Source: Variovorax sp. 770b2
GTDB lineage: Bacteria > Pseudomonadota > Gammaproteobacteria > Burkholderiales > Burkholderiaceae_C
NCBI RefSeq assembly: GCF_900115685.1
Contig: NZ_FOXJ01000001.1
Span: 3,296,670 to 3,360,669, forward strand
DNA: 64,000 nt
Reading direction: 5' to 3'
Position numbers and translations under genes: made by a program. This document shows positions 19,330 through 29,667 of this stretch, in pieces (the stretch's first letter is position 1; each line of letters starts with the position of its first letter). Under the pieces are notes generated by a model. The model ran no database searches, had not been told where the DNA came from, and saw only the letters and a list, made by a program, of their open reading frames with translations.

Positions 19330-21141
19330 TCAGTCTTCGACTTGCAGAATCGCCAGGAAGGCCTCTTGCGGGACCTCGACGGAACCGATCTGCTTCATTC
19401 TTTTCTTGCCCGCTTTCTGCTTCTCGAGCAGCTTCTTCTTGCGGGAGATGTCACCGCCGTAGCACTTGGCCAGCACGTTCTTGCGGAGCGCCTTGATTGT
19501 CTCACGCGCAATGATGTTGACCCCGATGGCCGCCTGGATCGCCACGTCGAACATCTGGCGCGAAATGATCTCGCGCATCTTGGAGACCACCGCCCGGCCG
19601 CGGTACTGCGACTGGGTGCGGTGCACGATGATCGAGAGCGCATCGACCTTCTCGCCGTTCAGCAGGATGTCGACCTTCACCACGTCCGAGGCGCGGTACT
19701 CCTTGAACTCGTAGTCCATGGAGGCATAGCCCCGGCTCACCGACTTCAGCTTGTCGAAGAAATCGAGCACGATCTCGCCGAGCGGCATCTCGTAGGTCAG
19801 CATGACCTGGCGGCCGTGGTAGGCCATGTTCATCTGCACGCCGCGCTTCTGGTTGGCCAGCGTCATGACGGCGCCCACGTATTCCTGCGGCATGTAGAGA
19901 TGCACGGTCACGATCGGCTCGCGTATCTCGCTCATCTTGCCGACGTCGGGCATCTTGGACGGGTTCTCGACCATGATGACTTCGCCGTCGTTGCGCACCA
20001 CCTGGTAGACCACGCTCGGCGCGGTCGTGATCAGGTCCTGGTCGAACTCGCGCTCCAGGCGTTCCTGCACGATCTCCATGTGCAAGAGGCCGAGGAAACC
20101 GCAGCGGAAACCAAAGCCCAGCGCCTGGCTCACCTCGGGCTCGTAGCGCAGCGACGAATCGTTGAGCTTGAGCTTTTCCAGCGCGTCGCGCAGCGAGTCG
20201 TACTCGCTGGCTTCGGTCGGGTAGAGACCGGCAAACACCTGCGGCTGGATTTCCTTGAAGCCTGGCAGCGCCTCGGTGGCCGTTGCGGCCGCGCCGCCCG
20301 TGCCGGCCTTGATCAGCGTGACGGTGTCGCCGACCTTGGCCGCCTGCAGCTCCTTGATGCCCGCGATGATGAAGCCCACCTCGCCCGCCTCGAGCGAAGC
20401 GCGCGCTTCGGTGGCCGGCGTGAAGACGCCGATGTTGTCGGCGTTGTACATGGCGCCGGACGCCATCATCTTGATGCGCTCGCCCTTGACCAGCCGGCCA
20501 TCGACCACGCGCACCAGCATGACGACGCCGACGTACGGGTCGAACCAGCTGTCCACGATCATCGCGCGCAGCGCGCCGTCGGGATTGCCGCGCGGCGCAG
20601 GCATCTTGTGCACGATGGCTTCGAGGATCTCGTCGATGCCCAGGCCCGTCTTGGCGGAACACGGAATCGCATCGGTCGCGTCGATGCCGATCACGTCTTC
20701 GATTTCGGTGCGCGCGTTGTCGGGATCGGCGTTCGGCAAATCCATCTTGTTGAGCACCGGCACCACTTCGACGCCGAGGTCGAGCGCGGTGTAGCAGTTG
20801 GCCACCGTCTGCGCTTCGACGCCTTGCGATGCGTCGACGACGAGCAGTGCGCCTTCGCATGCCGACAGCGAGCGGCTCACTTCATAAGAGAAGTCGACGT
20901 GGCCCGGCGTGTCGATCAGATTGAGGTTGTAGACCTGTCCATCGAGTGCCTTGTAGTGCAGCGCGGCGGTCTGCGCCTTGATGGTTATCCCACGCTCTTT
21001 TTCGATGTCCATCGAGTCGAGCACCTGCGCTTCCATCTCGCGTTCTGCGAGGCCGCCGCAACGCTGGATCAAACGGTCAGCGAGCGTCGACTTGCCGTGA
21101 TCGATGTGCGCAATGATCGAAAAATTTCTGATGTGATTCAT
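19330..21141 (-). CDS. lepA: Elongation factor 4 (LepA)
   Basis: LepA is a ribosome-bound translational GTPase linked to initiation or back-translocation under stress. The 603 residues contain G1 [10 protein letters not shown]3 DTPGHVDF and G4 NKMD, then EF-G-like domains and the unique LepA C-terminal domain ending in [11 protein letters not shown] and VEVPQEAF. The real start is the ATG giving MNHIRNFS; the preceding TTG codon is not needed. No convincing Shine-Dalgarno sequence precedes it. An intrinsic terminator lies about 55 bases upstream on the same strand, so how lepA is expressed is not obvious from the sequence. Confidence 0.96.
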   Translation of the reverse strand: MNHIRNFSIIAHIDHGKSTLADRLIQRCGGLAEREMEAQVLDSMDIEKERGITIKAQTAALHYKALDGQVYNLNLIDTPGHVDFSYEVSRSLSACEGALLVVDASQGVEAQTVANCYTALDLGVEVVPVLNKMDLPNADPDNARTEIEDVIGIDATDAIPCSAKTGLGIDEILEAIVHKMPAPRGNPDGALRAMIVDSWFDPYVGVVMLVRVVDGRLVKGERIKMMASGAMYNADNIGVFTPATEARASLEAGEVGFIIAGIKELQAAKVGDTVTLIKAGTGGAAATATEALPGFKEIQPQVFAGLYPTEASEYDSLRDALEKLKLNDSSLRYEPEVSQALGFGFRCGFLGLLHMEIVQERLEREFDQDLITTAPSVVYQVVRNDGEVIMVENPSKMPDVGKMSEIREPIVTVHLYMPQEYVGAVMTLANQKRGVQMNMAYHGRQVMLTYEMPLGEIVLDFFDKLKSVSRGYASMDYEFKEYRASDVVKVDILLNGEKVDALSIIVHRTQSQYRGRAVVSKMREIISRQMFDVAIQAAIGVNIIARETIKALRKNVLAKCYGGDISRKKKLLEKQKAGKKRMKQIGSVEVPQEAFLAILQVED

Positions 21142-21195
21142 CAACGGGAACGCTTAAGTACTTGAATTGGCTCGTGCCCAGCAGTGAGCGGGCAA

Positions 21196-21262
21196 GAAAA
21201 AAGGGCGCGTCTTCTGGAGACGCGCCCTGAACCAACAAGCAATGGCAACTGCAGTAGTTGGA
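21196..21262 (-). ncRNA. Candidate small RNA between mucD and lepA
   Basis: On the minus strand a TACAAT -10-like hexamer (21268-21273) is followed about 65 bases later by the strong terminator above. This would define an RNA of roughly 65-70 nt. Its 5' part contains a potential stem, CCAAC with GTTGG, around CAACTACTGCAGTTG. No -35 element is clear and no known RNA family is recognised, so this is a hypothesis. The remainder of the gap (21274-21607) has no convincing gene; a second -10-like TAGAAT lies at 21492-21497. Confidence 0.3.
21197..21227 (-). terminator. Intrinsic terminator upstream of lepA
   Basis: A perfect 10-bp stem (21218-21227 with 21203-21212) and five-base loop are followed on the minus strand by six T residues (21197-21202). 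It lies in the 520-base gap between mucD and lepA, just before lepA. Confidence 0.8.
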
Positions 21263-21607
21263 ACTTCATTGTAGGCAAAAAGGGAGGCACGTACATCCGG
21301 GAACAGGGTCCAAAGGGCTCGTTGCGGGTCCACAACATCAAAGATATAAACAGGTTATCAACAGGATCGGTGGAGCAGTCTATGAACAACTTGTGGGCGA
21401 TCTGTGGAGCACCGGTGGACTGCTGTCTGACATCTCGCATCGTGAAGGTCGTTGCACTCCTTATGCGCTGACCGGCCGCCGCGAGTGCTCTATTCTACCG
21501 AAAACCGTCCTAAGCCTTCAAATAAGTTAGTGACCACAAACAAATCTCGGCGCTTTTGGCGCTTCAGATTTTTTTAACGCCCGGCGCCCGAACGTCGTAA
21601 ACACCTC

Positions 21608-21644
21608 AAAAAAACGGCCCCAAACCCGACTGCCGGGTGGGGCC
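21608..21644 (-). terminator. Intrinsic terminator after mucD
   Basis: On the minus strand, 7 bp plus 4 bp of stem (interrupted by a two-base bulge), a five-base loop and a run of seven T follow the mucD stop by about 20 bases. It separates the sigma-E operon from lepA-lepB. Confidence 0.8.
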
Positions 21645-21663
21645 ACTTGACGGCAGCGCCAGA

Positions 21664-23154
21664 TCAGCGTGCGGGACGGATCAGGGCGTACTGGGCCCAC
21701 TCCCCACGGCGGAACAGCACGCTGAGCGCCTTGCTCTTGTCGGCCTTGGCGACCGCGGCCTCGAACTCCTTGACGCTCGAGACTTCGATGTTGCCGATCG
21801 ACAGGATCACATCCCCTTCCCGGAGCCCCGCCTTCGCAGCGGCATCGCTCGCTGCGTCGATGCGCACTCCGCGCACCTTGAGTTCCTTCTTCTGGGCGTC
21901 GGTCAGGTCGCTGACCGCCAGGCCGAGCGATTTGCCTGCAGCCGAGGGCTTGGGTTGCGGCTCTTCGCGGTCAGGCTGGCGCTTGGACGACTTGGCTTCC
22001 GGATCGCCCTCGGCAACAGTGATCGAGAGTTCACGCGAACTGCCGTTGCGGAACACGGTCAGCGTGCTCTTGACCCCTGGCTTGGTGCTGGCCACCGAGC
22101 GCGAGAGATCGCTCGGCGTATCGATGACCCTGTCGCCGTACTTGATGACGATGTCGCCCTCGCGCACGCCGGCCTTGTCGGCCGCCGAACCCGGCACCAC
22201 GCTGCTCACGAGCGCGCCTCGCGCCTTGCCCAGGCCGATGGACTCGGCCACGTCCTTCGAGACCGAGCCGATGGCAACGCCGATCAGCCCGCGCGAGACA
22301 CGCCCGGTCGTGCGCAGCTGGTCGCTGACACGAATCGCTTCGTCGATCGGGATCGAGAACGAAATGCCCATGTAGCCGCCCGAGCGCGAATAGATCTGGC
22401 TGTTGATGCCGACCACTTCGCCGCGCAGGTTGATCAGCGGACCGCCCGAGTTGCCTGGGTTGATCGCAACGTCGGTCTGGATCAGGGGCACCAGTTCGCC
22501 GGTGTCGCGCTGCTTCGCGCTCACGATGCCGGCGGTCACGGTGTTCTCCAGGCCGAAGGGCGAGCCGATGGCCATCACCCATTCGCCGACGCGCAGCTTC
22601 GAGATGTCGCCGATCTTCACCACCGGCAGGCTCGTCGCCTCGATCTTGACGACGGCGACGTCGCTGCGCTTGTCCGCGCCGATCAGCTTGGCCTTGAATT
22701 CGCGCTTGTCGGTCAACGTGACGATGATTTCAGAGGCATCCTCGATCACGTGGGCATTGGTCATGACGTAGCCGTCGGCCGTCAGGATGAAGCCCGAGCC
22801 CACGCCGCGCGGACGCTCTTCTTCCTGGGGTTGCTGCGGGCGGTTCGGGCGCGGGCCCGGGCCCGGACGAGGATTGCCTGGCGATGGCTGCCCGAAGAAG
22901 CGCCGGAAGAACTCCTGCATCTCCTCGTCCATCTCCCCGCTGCCGCTGCCACCCCCACGCGCGGAGACTTTCTCGATGGTGCGGATCCCGACGACCGCGG
23001 GGCCCACCTGCTCCACGAGATCGGCGAAATCGGGCAAGCCGCGCGTCTGTGCAATGACCGGTGTGGCTGGCAGGAAACCCACGGCCGCCGTGCAGGCCAG
23101 GCCGAATGCGAAGAGATAGGAACGGAGCTTGTGTCCCTCGACTTTGAACATCAT
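21664..23154 (-). CDS. mucD: Do/DegP-family periplasmic serine protease (MucD/DegQ type)
   Basis: A 496-residue HtrA protease with an N-terminal signal peptide (hydrophobic 12-33, ending around VIAQ) and a glycine/proline-rich insert at 67-115 in the LA loop. The trypsin-like domain has the triad His135 (TNAHVI), Asp165 (SDVAVVK) and Ser236 (GNSGGPL). Two PDZ domains follow, around 270-365 and 400-485. Such proteases degrade or refold misfolded periplasmic proteins. Its place after rpoE-rseA-rseB is that of mucD in the Pseudomonas algU-muc operon, which supports sigma-E control. Confidence 0.93.
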   Translation of the reverse strand: MMFKVEGHKLRSYLFAFGLACTAAVGFLPATPVIAQTRGLPDFADLVEQVGPAVVGIRTIEKVSARGGGSGSGEMDEEMQEFFRRFFGQPSPGNPRPGPGPRPNRPQQPQEEERPRGVGSGFILTADGYVMTNAHVIEDASEIIVTLTDKREFKAKLIGADKRSDVAVVKIEATSLPVVKIGDISKLRVGEWVMAIGSPFGLENTVTAGIVSAKQRDTGELVPLIQTDVAINPGNSGGPLINLRGEVVGINSQIYSRSGGYMGISFSIPIDEAIRVSDQLRTTGRVSRGLIGVAIGSVSKDVAESIGLGKARGALVSSVVPGSAADKAGVREGDIVIKYGDRVIDTPSDLSRSVASTKPGVKSTLTVFRNGSSRELSITVAEGDPEAKSSKRQPDREEPQPKPSAAGKSLGLAVSDLTDAQKKELKVRGVRIDAASDAAAKAGLREGDVILSIGNIEVSSVKEFEAAVAKADKSKALSVLFRRGEWAQYALIRPAR

Positions 23155-23255
23155 CGGTTTTCTTTCAAAAGAACGAAGAGAGAGAGCGGCGAAAACAACA
23201 AAGGCTGTGAGTCAGCGTCAACGACTTGGTTCAGCGCCATCCGCGCCAAGGGCAA

Positions 23256-24326
23256 TCAGCGTGTGCGGGCGAGGCTCTGGGCAAAGGCGTTGAGCGTCTG
23301 CTGCGGCACCTCGCCCACCGCGGTCAGCCACCAGTCGCTCGCGGGCTCGGGCAAGCGCCGGCGGATGGCATTGGTGGCACCGATGGTCAGCACGCCGTCC
23401 CGCGGCGCACGCGCGGCGTCGTAGCGCTCGATGAAAAGCGACACCGAGGCCAGTCCGTCCGAGAAAGTCCACTGGACCGTCGCGGCGTCCTGCTTCGCCT
23501 TGTCGCCACCGGCGGTCGGCCGGCGGAAAAAGCTGCGGGGCTTGAAGCCGGCCACGGGCGCGCTGAGCGTCCAGCCCTCGTCCTGCGCCGTGGTGCGCTC
23601 GAGCTCCAGCTTTTCGATGCGGTAGCCCGTGGTGTTGGTCATCATCTGCGCCAGCGCCTGCGCCTTCACCGGCGCGTCCAGCTGCAACTCGGAGAACGCC
23701 GATTGCTCCACCACCCGCGATTCGCTGTCGATGGTCTGCAGCTTCACCACCAGGCCCGAGCGGCGCTCGCTCCAGATGCGATAGCCGAAACGCAGGCCAT
23801 CGTGCGGCACCAGTTGCACCACATCGGCGTCGAAGCCGGCCACGCGGTCCTTGCCGATTGCGCGCACATCGTAGAAGTCGCCGATCGACGAATCGGCCTT
23901 GTCCGGCAGATTGGGGAAGAGATCGAGGTTCTCGCGCTTCTCCACCTTCACGAGCTTTGCCTCGGGCAGGAAGGTCATGACATTGCGATTGCGCCGGAAG
24001 GTCGAGCGCGGCGGCCCCGAGAGGGCCTCGATGCGCTCGATCTGATGATCGCCGTCGCGCACGTGCCAGATGCGCGCGCTCGACAGGTCCCCGCCCGGCG
24101 CCGACACCACGAAGGTGCCCACGTAGTTGCGTTGCCGCGCGCCGGTATGCATGCGCTGCAGCCAGTCGGCCACGCTCATCGCCGGCGGCTCGTCCGTTTG
24201 CGCCGAAGCCGCGCCCTTGGCGGTCGCCGGGCCGGAGCGGTTTTGTGCGGTGGCAACCTGCACGAAGCAGAAGGCTGCAAACACAAGCACGAACGCGCGT
24301 GCGGAGATCGGCATCTGAACGGTCAT
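23256..24326 (-). CDS. rseB: Sigma-E factor regulatory protein RseB/MucB
   Basis: The 356-residue protein has a signal peptide (about 1-28, ending VATAQ) and the MucB/RseB two-domain periplasmic fold. The N-terminal LolA-like domain contains WLQRMHTGARQRNYVGTFV, and the C-terminal domain begins around residue 220. In the family it binds the periplasmic part of RseA and protects it from proteolysis until mislocalised outer-membrane proteins or LPS displace it. It follows rseA after 23 bases. Confidence 0.9.
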   Translation of the reverse strand: MTVQMPISARAFVLVFAAFCFVQVATAQNRSGPATAKGAASAQTDEPPAMSVADWLQRMHTGARQRNYVGTFVVSAPGGDLSSARIWHVRDGDHQIERIEALSGPPRSTFRRNRNVMTFLPEAKLVKVEKRENLDLFPNLPDKADSSIGDFYDVRAIGKDRVAGFDADVVQLVPHDGLRFGYRIWSERRSGLVVKLQTIDSESRVVEQSAFSELQLDAPVKAQALAQMMTNTTGYRIEKLELERTTAQDEGWTLSAPVAGFKPRSFFRRPTAGGDKAKQDAATVQWTFSDGLASVSLFIERYDAARAPRDGVLTIGATNAIRRRLPEPASDWWLTAVGEVPQQTLNAFAQSLARTR

Positions 24327-24349
24327 TGCGGGTGGCTACGGACGCGCAA

Positions 24350-25015
24350 TCAGCGCGTAGGTCCCTCGAAAGTGGCGTTGCGCAGGAAACCAGAAGGCAT
24401 TTGCGAAGCGCCGCCAGCCTGCTGGTGCGCTTCGAGCAACTGGTCCAGCCGCGGGTCGCGCAGCATGACCTGCGGATTGCCGTTGCCCACCATCACGCGC
24501 GTGGGCGTCAGCGTGGCGCTGGCCGGTTGCTGACTGTTGACGGCAGCTGCCGCCAAGACCGAATTCACCGCGGGCTGTTGCTGGGCCGCGATCTGCGCGC
24601 CGGCCTGAGACCCGGCCGTGCCGTTGCCGATCAGCGTCCAACTGATGGCCGCGACGGCGACCATCGAAGCGGCGCCTGCCACCAGCTTCCAGCGAAAGAC
24701 CGGTTCATTGGCGGCATCGGCCCTGCGCCGGACCTGGACCACGGGCGCTGCGGCAACCGGCACCAGCGCCGGCATCGCGACCACCGGCTCCGCGGCAAGT
24801 CGCTGCTGGAAACGGGCCAGGAACGCCGAACTGTCGCTGCACGTCGAATGCGAGCCCGAGCGCAACACGTCGCCCACCACGTGGTAGGCATGCCATGCCG
24901 CGCGCGAATCGCCCTCCGTGCAGACGGCTTCGATCGCCTGCGCGAACGCCTCGCCCTGCAAATGACCATCCGCAAGTGCGGACACCTGTTCCCGAACCGT
25001 CATCGTCTGATTCAT
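24350..25015 (-). CDS. rseA: Anti-sigma-E factor RseA/MucA
   Basis: This 221-residue single-pass membrane protein follows rpoE by 17 bases. The cytoplasmic N-terminal anti-sigma domain has the family's REQVSALADGHL and AWHAYHVVGDVLR segments. A transmembrane helix lies at about 110-129, and the periplasmic tail is rich in Gln and Ala. The start is the ATG giving MNQTMTVRE; in-frame codons further upstream lie inside rpoE. By family knowledge it holds sigma-E inactive at the membrane until regulated proteolysis. Confidence 0.88.
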   Translation of the reverse strand: MNQTMTVREQVSALADGHLQGEAFAQAIEAVCTEGDSRAAWHAYHVVGDVLRSGSHSTCSDSSAFLARFQQRLAAEPVVAMPALVPVAAAPVVQVRRRADAANEPVFRWKLVAGAASMVAVAAISWTLIGNGTAGSQAGAQIAAQQQPAVNSVLAAAAVNSQQPASATLTPTRVMVGNGNPQVMLRDPRLDQLLEAHQQAGGASQMPSGFLRNATFEGPTR

Positions 25016-25032
25016 TTCATTCACCTGCTTAC

Positions 25033-25707
25033 TTACCAACGCTTGCCGGACTGGTTGTCCAGAAGCGGTTTGACCCTGGCCGAAATGGCTTCGCGCGCCC
25101 GGAAAATACGTGAGCGCACTGTGCCGATAGGGCAATCCATGACCTCGGCAATCTCTTCGTAACTCATCCCCTCGATCTCGCGCAGCGTGACCGCTTGGCG
25201 CAACTCGGCTGGGAGCGCTTCCATGGCTGCCTCGACGGCGCTGGCGATTTCGTTCGCCGCCATGACCGATTCGGGGGTTTCGTCGCTGATTGGTTCGTTT
25301 CCGGGACGGTAAGTTTCATCGTCGTCGTCAGAAGACGGCCGCAGCGCGCTTTCGGAGATGGTCGGATCGCGCTTCATGTCCACCAGCGCCTTCTTGGCGG
25401 TGTTGACCGCGATCCGGTAGAGCCAGGTATAGAACTGCGCCTCGCCGCGAAACTGGTGCAGCGCGCGGTAGGCCCGAATGAAGGTTTCCTGGGCAATGTC
25501 CTCGACCAGGTCGACATCGCGCACCATGCGGCCGATCAGGCGCTCGATGCGGCGCTGGTATTTGATGACCAGGAGCTCGAAGGCCTTCTGGTCGCCCGCG
25601 ACCGTGCGCTGGACCAGCTGGAAATCGACCTCGCCCGGACGCGGCGCCTCGGCCGACGCGTCGGTCAGGCCGGACTCCGGTGGCACAGGCGGGGGAGAAG
25701 TTGTCAT
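25033..25707 (-). CDS. rpoE: RNA polymerase sigma factor RpoE (AlgU-type ECF)
   Basis: An ECF sigma factor of 224 residues. Region 2 contains FELLVIKYQRRIERLIGRMV and DLVEDIAQETFIRAYRAL. Region 4 contains TLREIEGMSYEEIAEVM and then GTVRSRIFRAREAI. An extra N-terminal tail of about 30 residues, rich in Pro and Ser, is present. It heads the rpoE-rseA-rseB-mucD envelope-stress module but is only ten bases downstream of the unknown membrane gene, so it is also reached by fab-operon transcription. I found no clear autoregulatory sigma-E promoter. Confidence 0.95.
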   Translation of the reverse strand: MTTSPPPVPPESGLTDASAEAPRPGEVDFQLVQRTVAGDQKAFELLVIKYQRRIERLIGRMVRDVDLVEDIAQETFIRAYRALHQFRGEAQFYTWLYRIAVNTAKKALVDMKRDPTISESALRPSSDDDDETYRPGNEPISDETPESVMAANEIASAVEAAMEALPAELRQAVTLREIEGMSYEEIAEVMDCPIGTVRSRIFRAREAISARVKPLLDNQSGKRW

Positions 25708-25717
25708 CGACGGGGTT

Positions 25718-26200
25718 TCAGGGCGCGTCGGCGGGCGCCGTCGCGCGCCAGGGATCGGACGCAGGTTCGGCAGCCGGCGCGCGCGAATAGACCGCCCGGC
25801 GCACGTCGCGCCAGCGCTCCGGCATGGACCGCTGCTCGAGCCAGACCCAGCGCGAGGCGCGGCCCGGCTCCGAGAGCCGGACCAGCATCAGCGATTGGAA
25901 ATCGAGCGCGACCGTGGCCCGCGCCGCACGAACGCCGCGGGTCGGATCGGCGCCCGTCAGGGACCAATAGAGTCCATCGAAGTGCAGGGTGGCGGCTCCA
26001 TCGCGCCGCAAGCCGAAGCCTGCGGCAACGCCCGAGAAGACGACGCTGAGAACCAGCAGCAGCTGGCGCCATCCAGCGCTATCGAAGAGATAGCAGGATG
26101 CGCCGGCGCAGCAGGCGCCCAGGGTCCAGAGAACAACAAGAATCCGGGTAGCGCCGCGTGAGCGCCCCACCGGATAGGTCACCGACGGCGCGCTGTGCAT
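25718..26200 (-). CDS. Unknown small inner-membrane protein (YgfX-like layout)
   Basis: The 160-residue product has two adjacent transmembrane segments (about 20-38 and 45-61) followed by a soluble domain. It contains a GAATLHFDGLYWSLTG strand pair and a second WVWLEQRSMPERWRDVRRAVYS block. This layout, two N-terminal helices then a small basic domain with W-x-x-L-R near the end, resembles YgfX/CptA proteins, but I cannot confirm homology. The start is the ATG 13 bases after the fabF stop. It lies between fabF and rpoE in one operon. Confidence 0.6.
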   Translation of the reverse strand: MHSAPSVTYPVGRSRGATRILVVLWTLGACCAGASCYLFDSAGWRQLLLVLSVVFSGVAAGFGLRRDGAATLHFDGLYWSLTGADPTRGVRAARATVALDFQSLMLVRLSEPGRASRWVWLEQRSMPERWRDVRRAVYSRAPAAEPASDPWRATAPADAP

Positions 26201-26213
26201 GAGAGAGCAATGC

Positions 26214-27458
26214 TCAAGCGCGCTTGAACACCAGCGTACCGTTGGTGCCGCCGAAGCCGAAGTTGTTCTTGACCGCGACATCGATCTTCAGATCGCGCGC
26301 CTCGTTGGCGCAGTAGTCGAGATCGCACTCCGGATCCTGGTTGAAGATGTTGATGGTCGGCGGGCTCTTCTGCTCGTGCAGCGCAAGCACCGTGAACACC
26401 GATTCGATGCCGCCCGCGCCGCCCAGCAAGTGGCCGGTCATGGACTTGGTCGAATTCACGACGAGCTTCTTCGCGTGGTCGCCGAAGGCGAGCTTGAGCG
26501 CATTGGTCTCGTTGAGGTCGCCGATCTGCGTGGAGGTGCCGTGCGCGTTCAGGTACTGGACCTGATCGGCATTGACACCCGCATTGGCCAGTGCCATAAC
26601 CATCGAGCGGCGGGGGCCGTCGACGTCGGGCGCCGTCATGTGATACGCGTCGCCGGTCAGGCCGAAGCCCGCCACTTCCGCATAGATCTTGGCGCCGCGT
26701 GCCTTGGCATGCTCGTACTCCTCGAGCACCAGCACGCCGGCGCCCTCGCCCAGCACGAAGCCGTCGCGGTCCTTGTCCCACGGGCGCGAGGCCGTTGCGG
26801 GATCGTCGTTGCGGGTGCTCAGCGCGCGAGGCGCAGTGAAGCCGCCGATGCCGAGCGGGGAAATGGTCGACTCGGCGCCGCCCGCGATCATGACGTCGGC
26901 ATCGCCGTACTCGATCATGCGTGCCGACGTGCCGATGGCATGCAGGCCCGTGGTGCAGGCGGTCACGACGGCGATGTTCGGGCCCTTGAAGCCGTACTTG
27001 ATCGACACGTGACCCGAGATCATGTTGATGATCGACGCCGGCACGAAGAACGGCGAAATGCGGCGCGGGCCGCGACTCGCGTATTCGCCATGCGTCTGTT
27101 CGATCATCGGCAGACCGCCGATGCCCGAGCCGATGTTGCAGCCGATGCGCACGGCCTCTTCATAGGACAGCGCTTCGCCGGTCGGCAGTCCGCTGTCCTG
27201 CACTGCCTGGATGGCGGCAGCGAGCCCCAGATGAATGAAGCGGTCCATGTGACGCGCTTCTTTCTCCGAGATGTATTGGGTGATGTCGAAACCCTTGACC
27301 TCACCGGCGAACTTGCAGGCGAAGGCGCTTGCATCGAACGCGGTGATGTTCGCAATGCCCGACTTCCCGGCCAACAAGTTGGCCCAGGATTCGGTTGCGG
27401 TGTTTCCGACAGGAGCGATGCAACCGAGTCCGGTCACGACGACGCGGCGTTTGGTCAT
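26214..27458 (-). CDS. fabF: Beta-ketoacyl-ACP synthase II
   Basis: FabF elongates acyl-ACP with malonyl-ACP. The 414 residues carry the Cys-His-His triad: Cys168 (TACTTGLHA), His306 (NAHGTST) and His343 (MTGHLLGGAG). The Cys-Thr-Thr sequence after the nucleophile and the overall length match FabF rather than FabB. It follows acpP by 97 bases, an almost universal pairing, and is the last fab gene of the cluster. Confidence 0.96.
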   Translation of the reverse strand: MTKRRVVVTGLGCIAPVGNTATESWANLLAGKSGIANITAFDASAFACKFAGEVKGFDITQYISEKEARHMDRFIHLGLAAAIQAVQDSGLPTGEALSYEEAVRIGCNIGSGIGGLPMIEQTHGEYASRGPRRISPFFVPASIINMISGHVSIKYGFKGPNIAVVTACTTGLHAIGTSARMIEYGDADVMIAGGAESTISPLGIGGFTAPRALSTRNDDPATASRPWDKDRDGFVLGEGAGVLVLEEYEHAKARGAKIYAEVAGFGLTGDAYHMTAPDVDGPRRSMVMALANAGVNADQVQYLNAHGTSTQIGDLNETNALKLAFGDHAKKLVVNSTKSMTGHLLGGAGGIESVFTVLALHEQKSPPTINIFNQDPECDLDYCANEARDLKIDVAVKNNFGFGGTNGTLVFKRA

Positions 27459-27555
27459 GCCGGCAAACCTTTCTGAAAGCGCTGAACAACTGCGGGTCGG
27501 CGCATGCGGTTTGAGAACAAGCCGCTGGCCGCCATCGCAGCGTCAAGCTGGCCGA

Positions 27556-28637
<1,082 letters not shown>

Positions 28638-28664
28638 ATAAAAAGTATCGGGGCCTTGCGCCGT

Positions 28665-29618
28665 TCAGCCGGCGAGCGATTGTCGGGTGTCCGCGAGCGT
28701 TGTCGGGTCGTACACCGACGCAGCTTCCAGATCGGGGGCGATGCGCTTGACCATGCCGGCCAGCACCTTGCCGGGCCCGCACTCGATGATGGCGGCTACA
28801 CCGCGCAGTTTCAAGGCCTGCACGCTCTCGACCCAGCGAACCGGGCCGGCGGCCTGGCGAACCAGGGCGTCGCGGATGCGGTCCGGGTCGGTCTCGACAG
28901 CCACGTCGATGTTGTTCAGCACCGGGATCTGCGGCGCGGCGAACGCAAGGGAAGCGAGTTTTTCGCGCAGCGCCTCGGCGGCGGGCTTCATCAGGCTCGA
29001 ATGGAAAGGCGCAGAAACGGGCAGCAGCAGCGCGCGCTTGGCGCCATTGGCCTTGAGCAGCTCGCAGGCCTTGTCGACAGCGGCTTTGCTGCCGGCGATC
29101 ACGGTCTGCGCGGGGTCGTTGAAATTCACGGCTTCGACGATTTCAGCGCTGCCCGCGCCGAAGGAGGCCGTCGCTTCCGCGCAGCCCGCCACGACCTTGC
29201 CGGACTCCATGCCCAGCACGGCGGCCATGGCGCCGATACCGACGGGAACAGCCTGTTGCATGGCCTGCGCACGGAAACGCACCAGCGGCGCGGCTTGCGC
29301 CAGCGTCAACACGCCGGAAGCCACCAGCGCCGAGTACTCGCCCAGCGAATGGCCCGCCACGACGGAGGGCGTTGCACCGCCTTCGGACAGCCAGGCACGC
29401 CAGGCCGCGACACCAGCAACCAGCATCACGGGCTGCGTATTGGTGGTGAGCGCCAGATCTTCCTTGGGGCCGCTCTTGATCAGCCCGCCGACGTCTTCGC
29501 CCAGCGCTTCGGAAGCCTCGCGCAGCGTTTCTGCCACGGCCGGATGGTCACCCCAGGCGTCGAGCATGCCGACGGCCTGCGAGCCCTGACCTGGAAAAAC
29601 AAAAGCAAAGGATTTCAT
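28665..29618 (-). CDS. fabD: Malonyl-CoA:ACP transacylase
   Basis: FabD loads malonyl groups onto ACP. The protein has 317 residues from MKSFAFVFPGQGSQ. The nucleophile Ser91 lies in GHSLGEYSAL and the catalytic His in SAPFHSSLM. An in-frame ATG five codons upstream is possible, but the family begins close to the chosen start. It is the third gene of the plsX-fabH-fabD-fabG run. Confidence 0.96.
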   Translation of the reverse strand: MKSFAFVFPGQGSQAVGMLDAWGDHPAVAETLREASEALGEDVGGLIKSGPKEDLALTTNTQPVMLVAGVAAWRAWLSEGGATPSVVAGHSLGEYSALVASGVLTLAQAAPLVRFRAQAMQQAVPVGIGAMAAVLGMESGKVVAGCAEATASFGAGSAEIVEAVNFNDPAQTVIAGSKAAVDKACELLKANGAKRALLLPVSAPFHSSLMKPAAEALREKLASLAFAAPQIPVLNNIDVAVETDPDRIRDALVRQAAGPVRWVESVQALKLRGVAAIIECGPGKVLAGMVKRIAPDLEAASVYDPTTLADTRQSLAG

Positions 29619-29667
29619 TGTTGTATGCGTCATATCGCATCGCAGCCCCGAAGAGGACCGCGACACG

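Noticed and set aside
21355..21363. DnaA-box-like TTATCAACA in the mucD-lepA gap
   Set aside because: A single imperfect box with no cluster, no dnaA/dnaN/gidA neighbours and no AT-rich unwinding region; not an origin.
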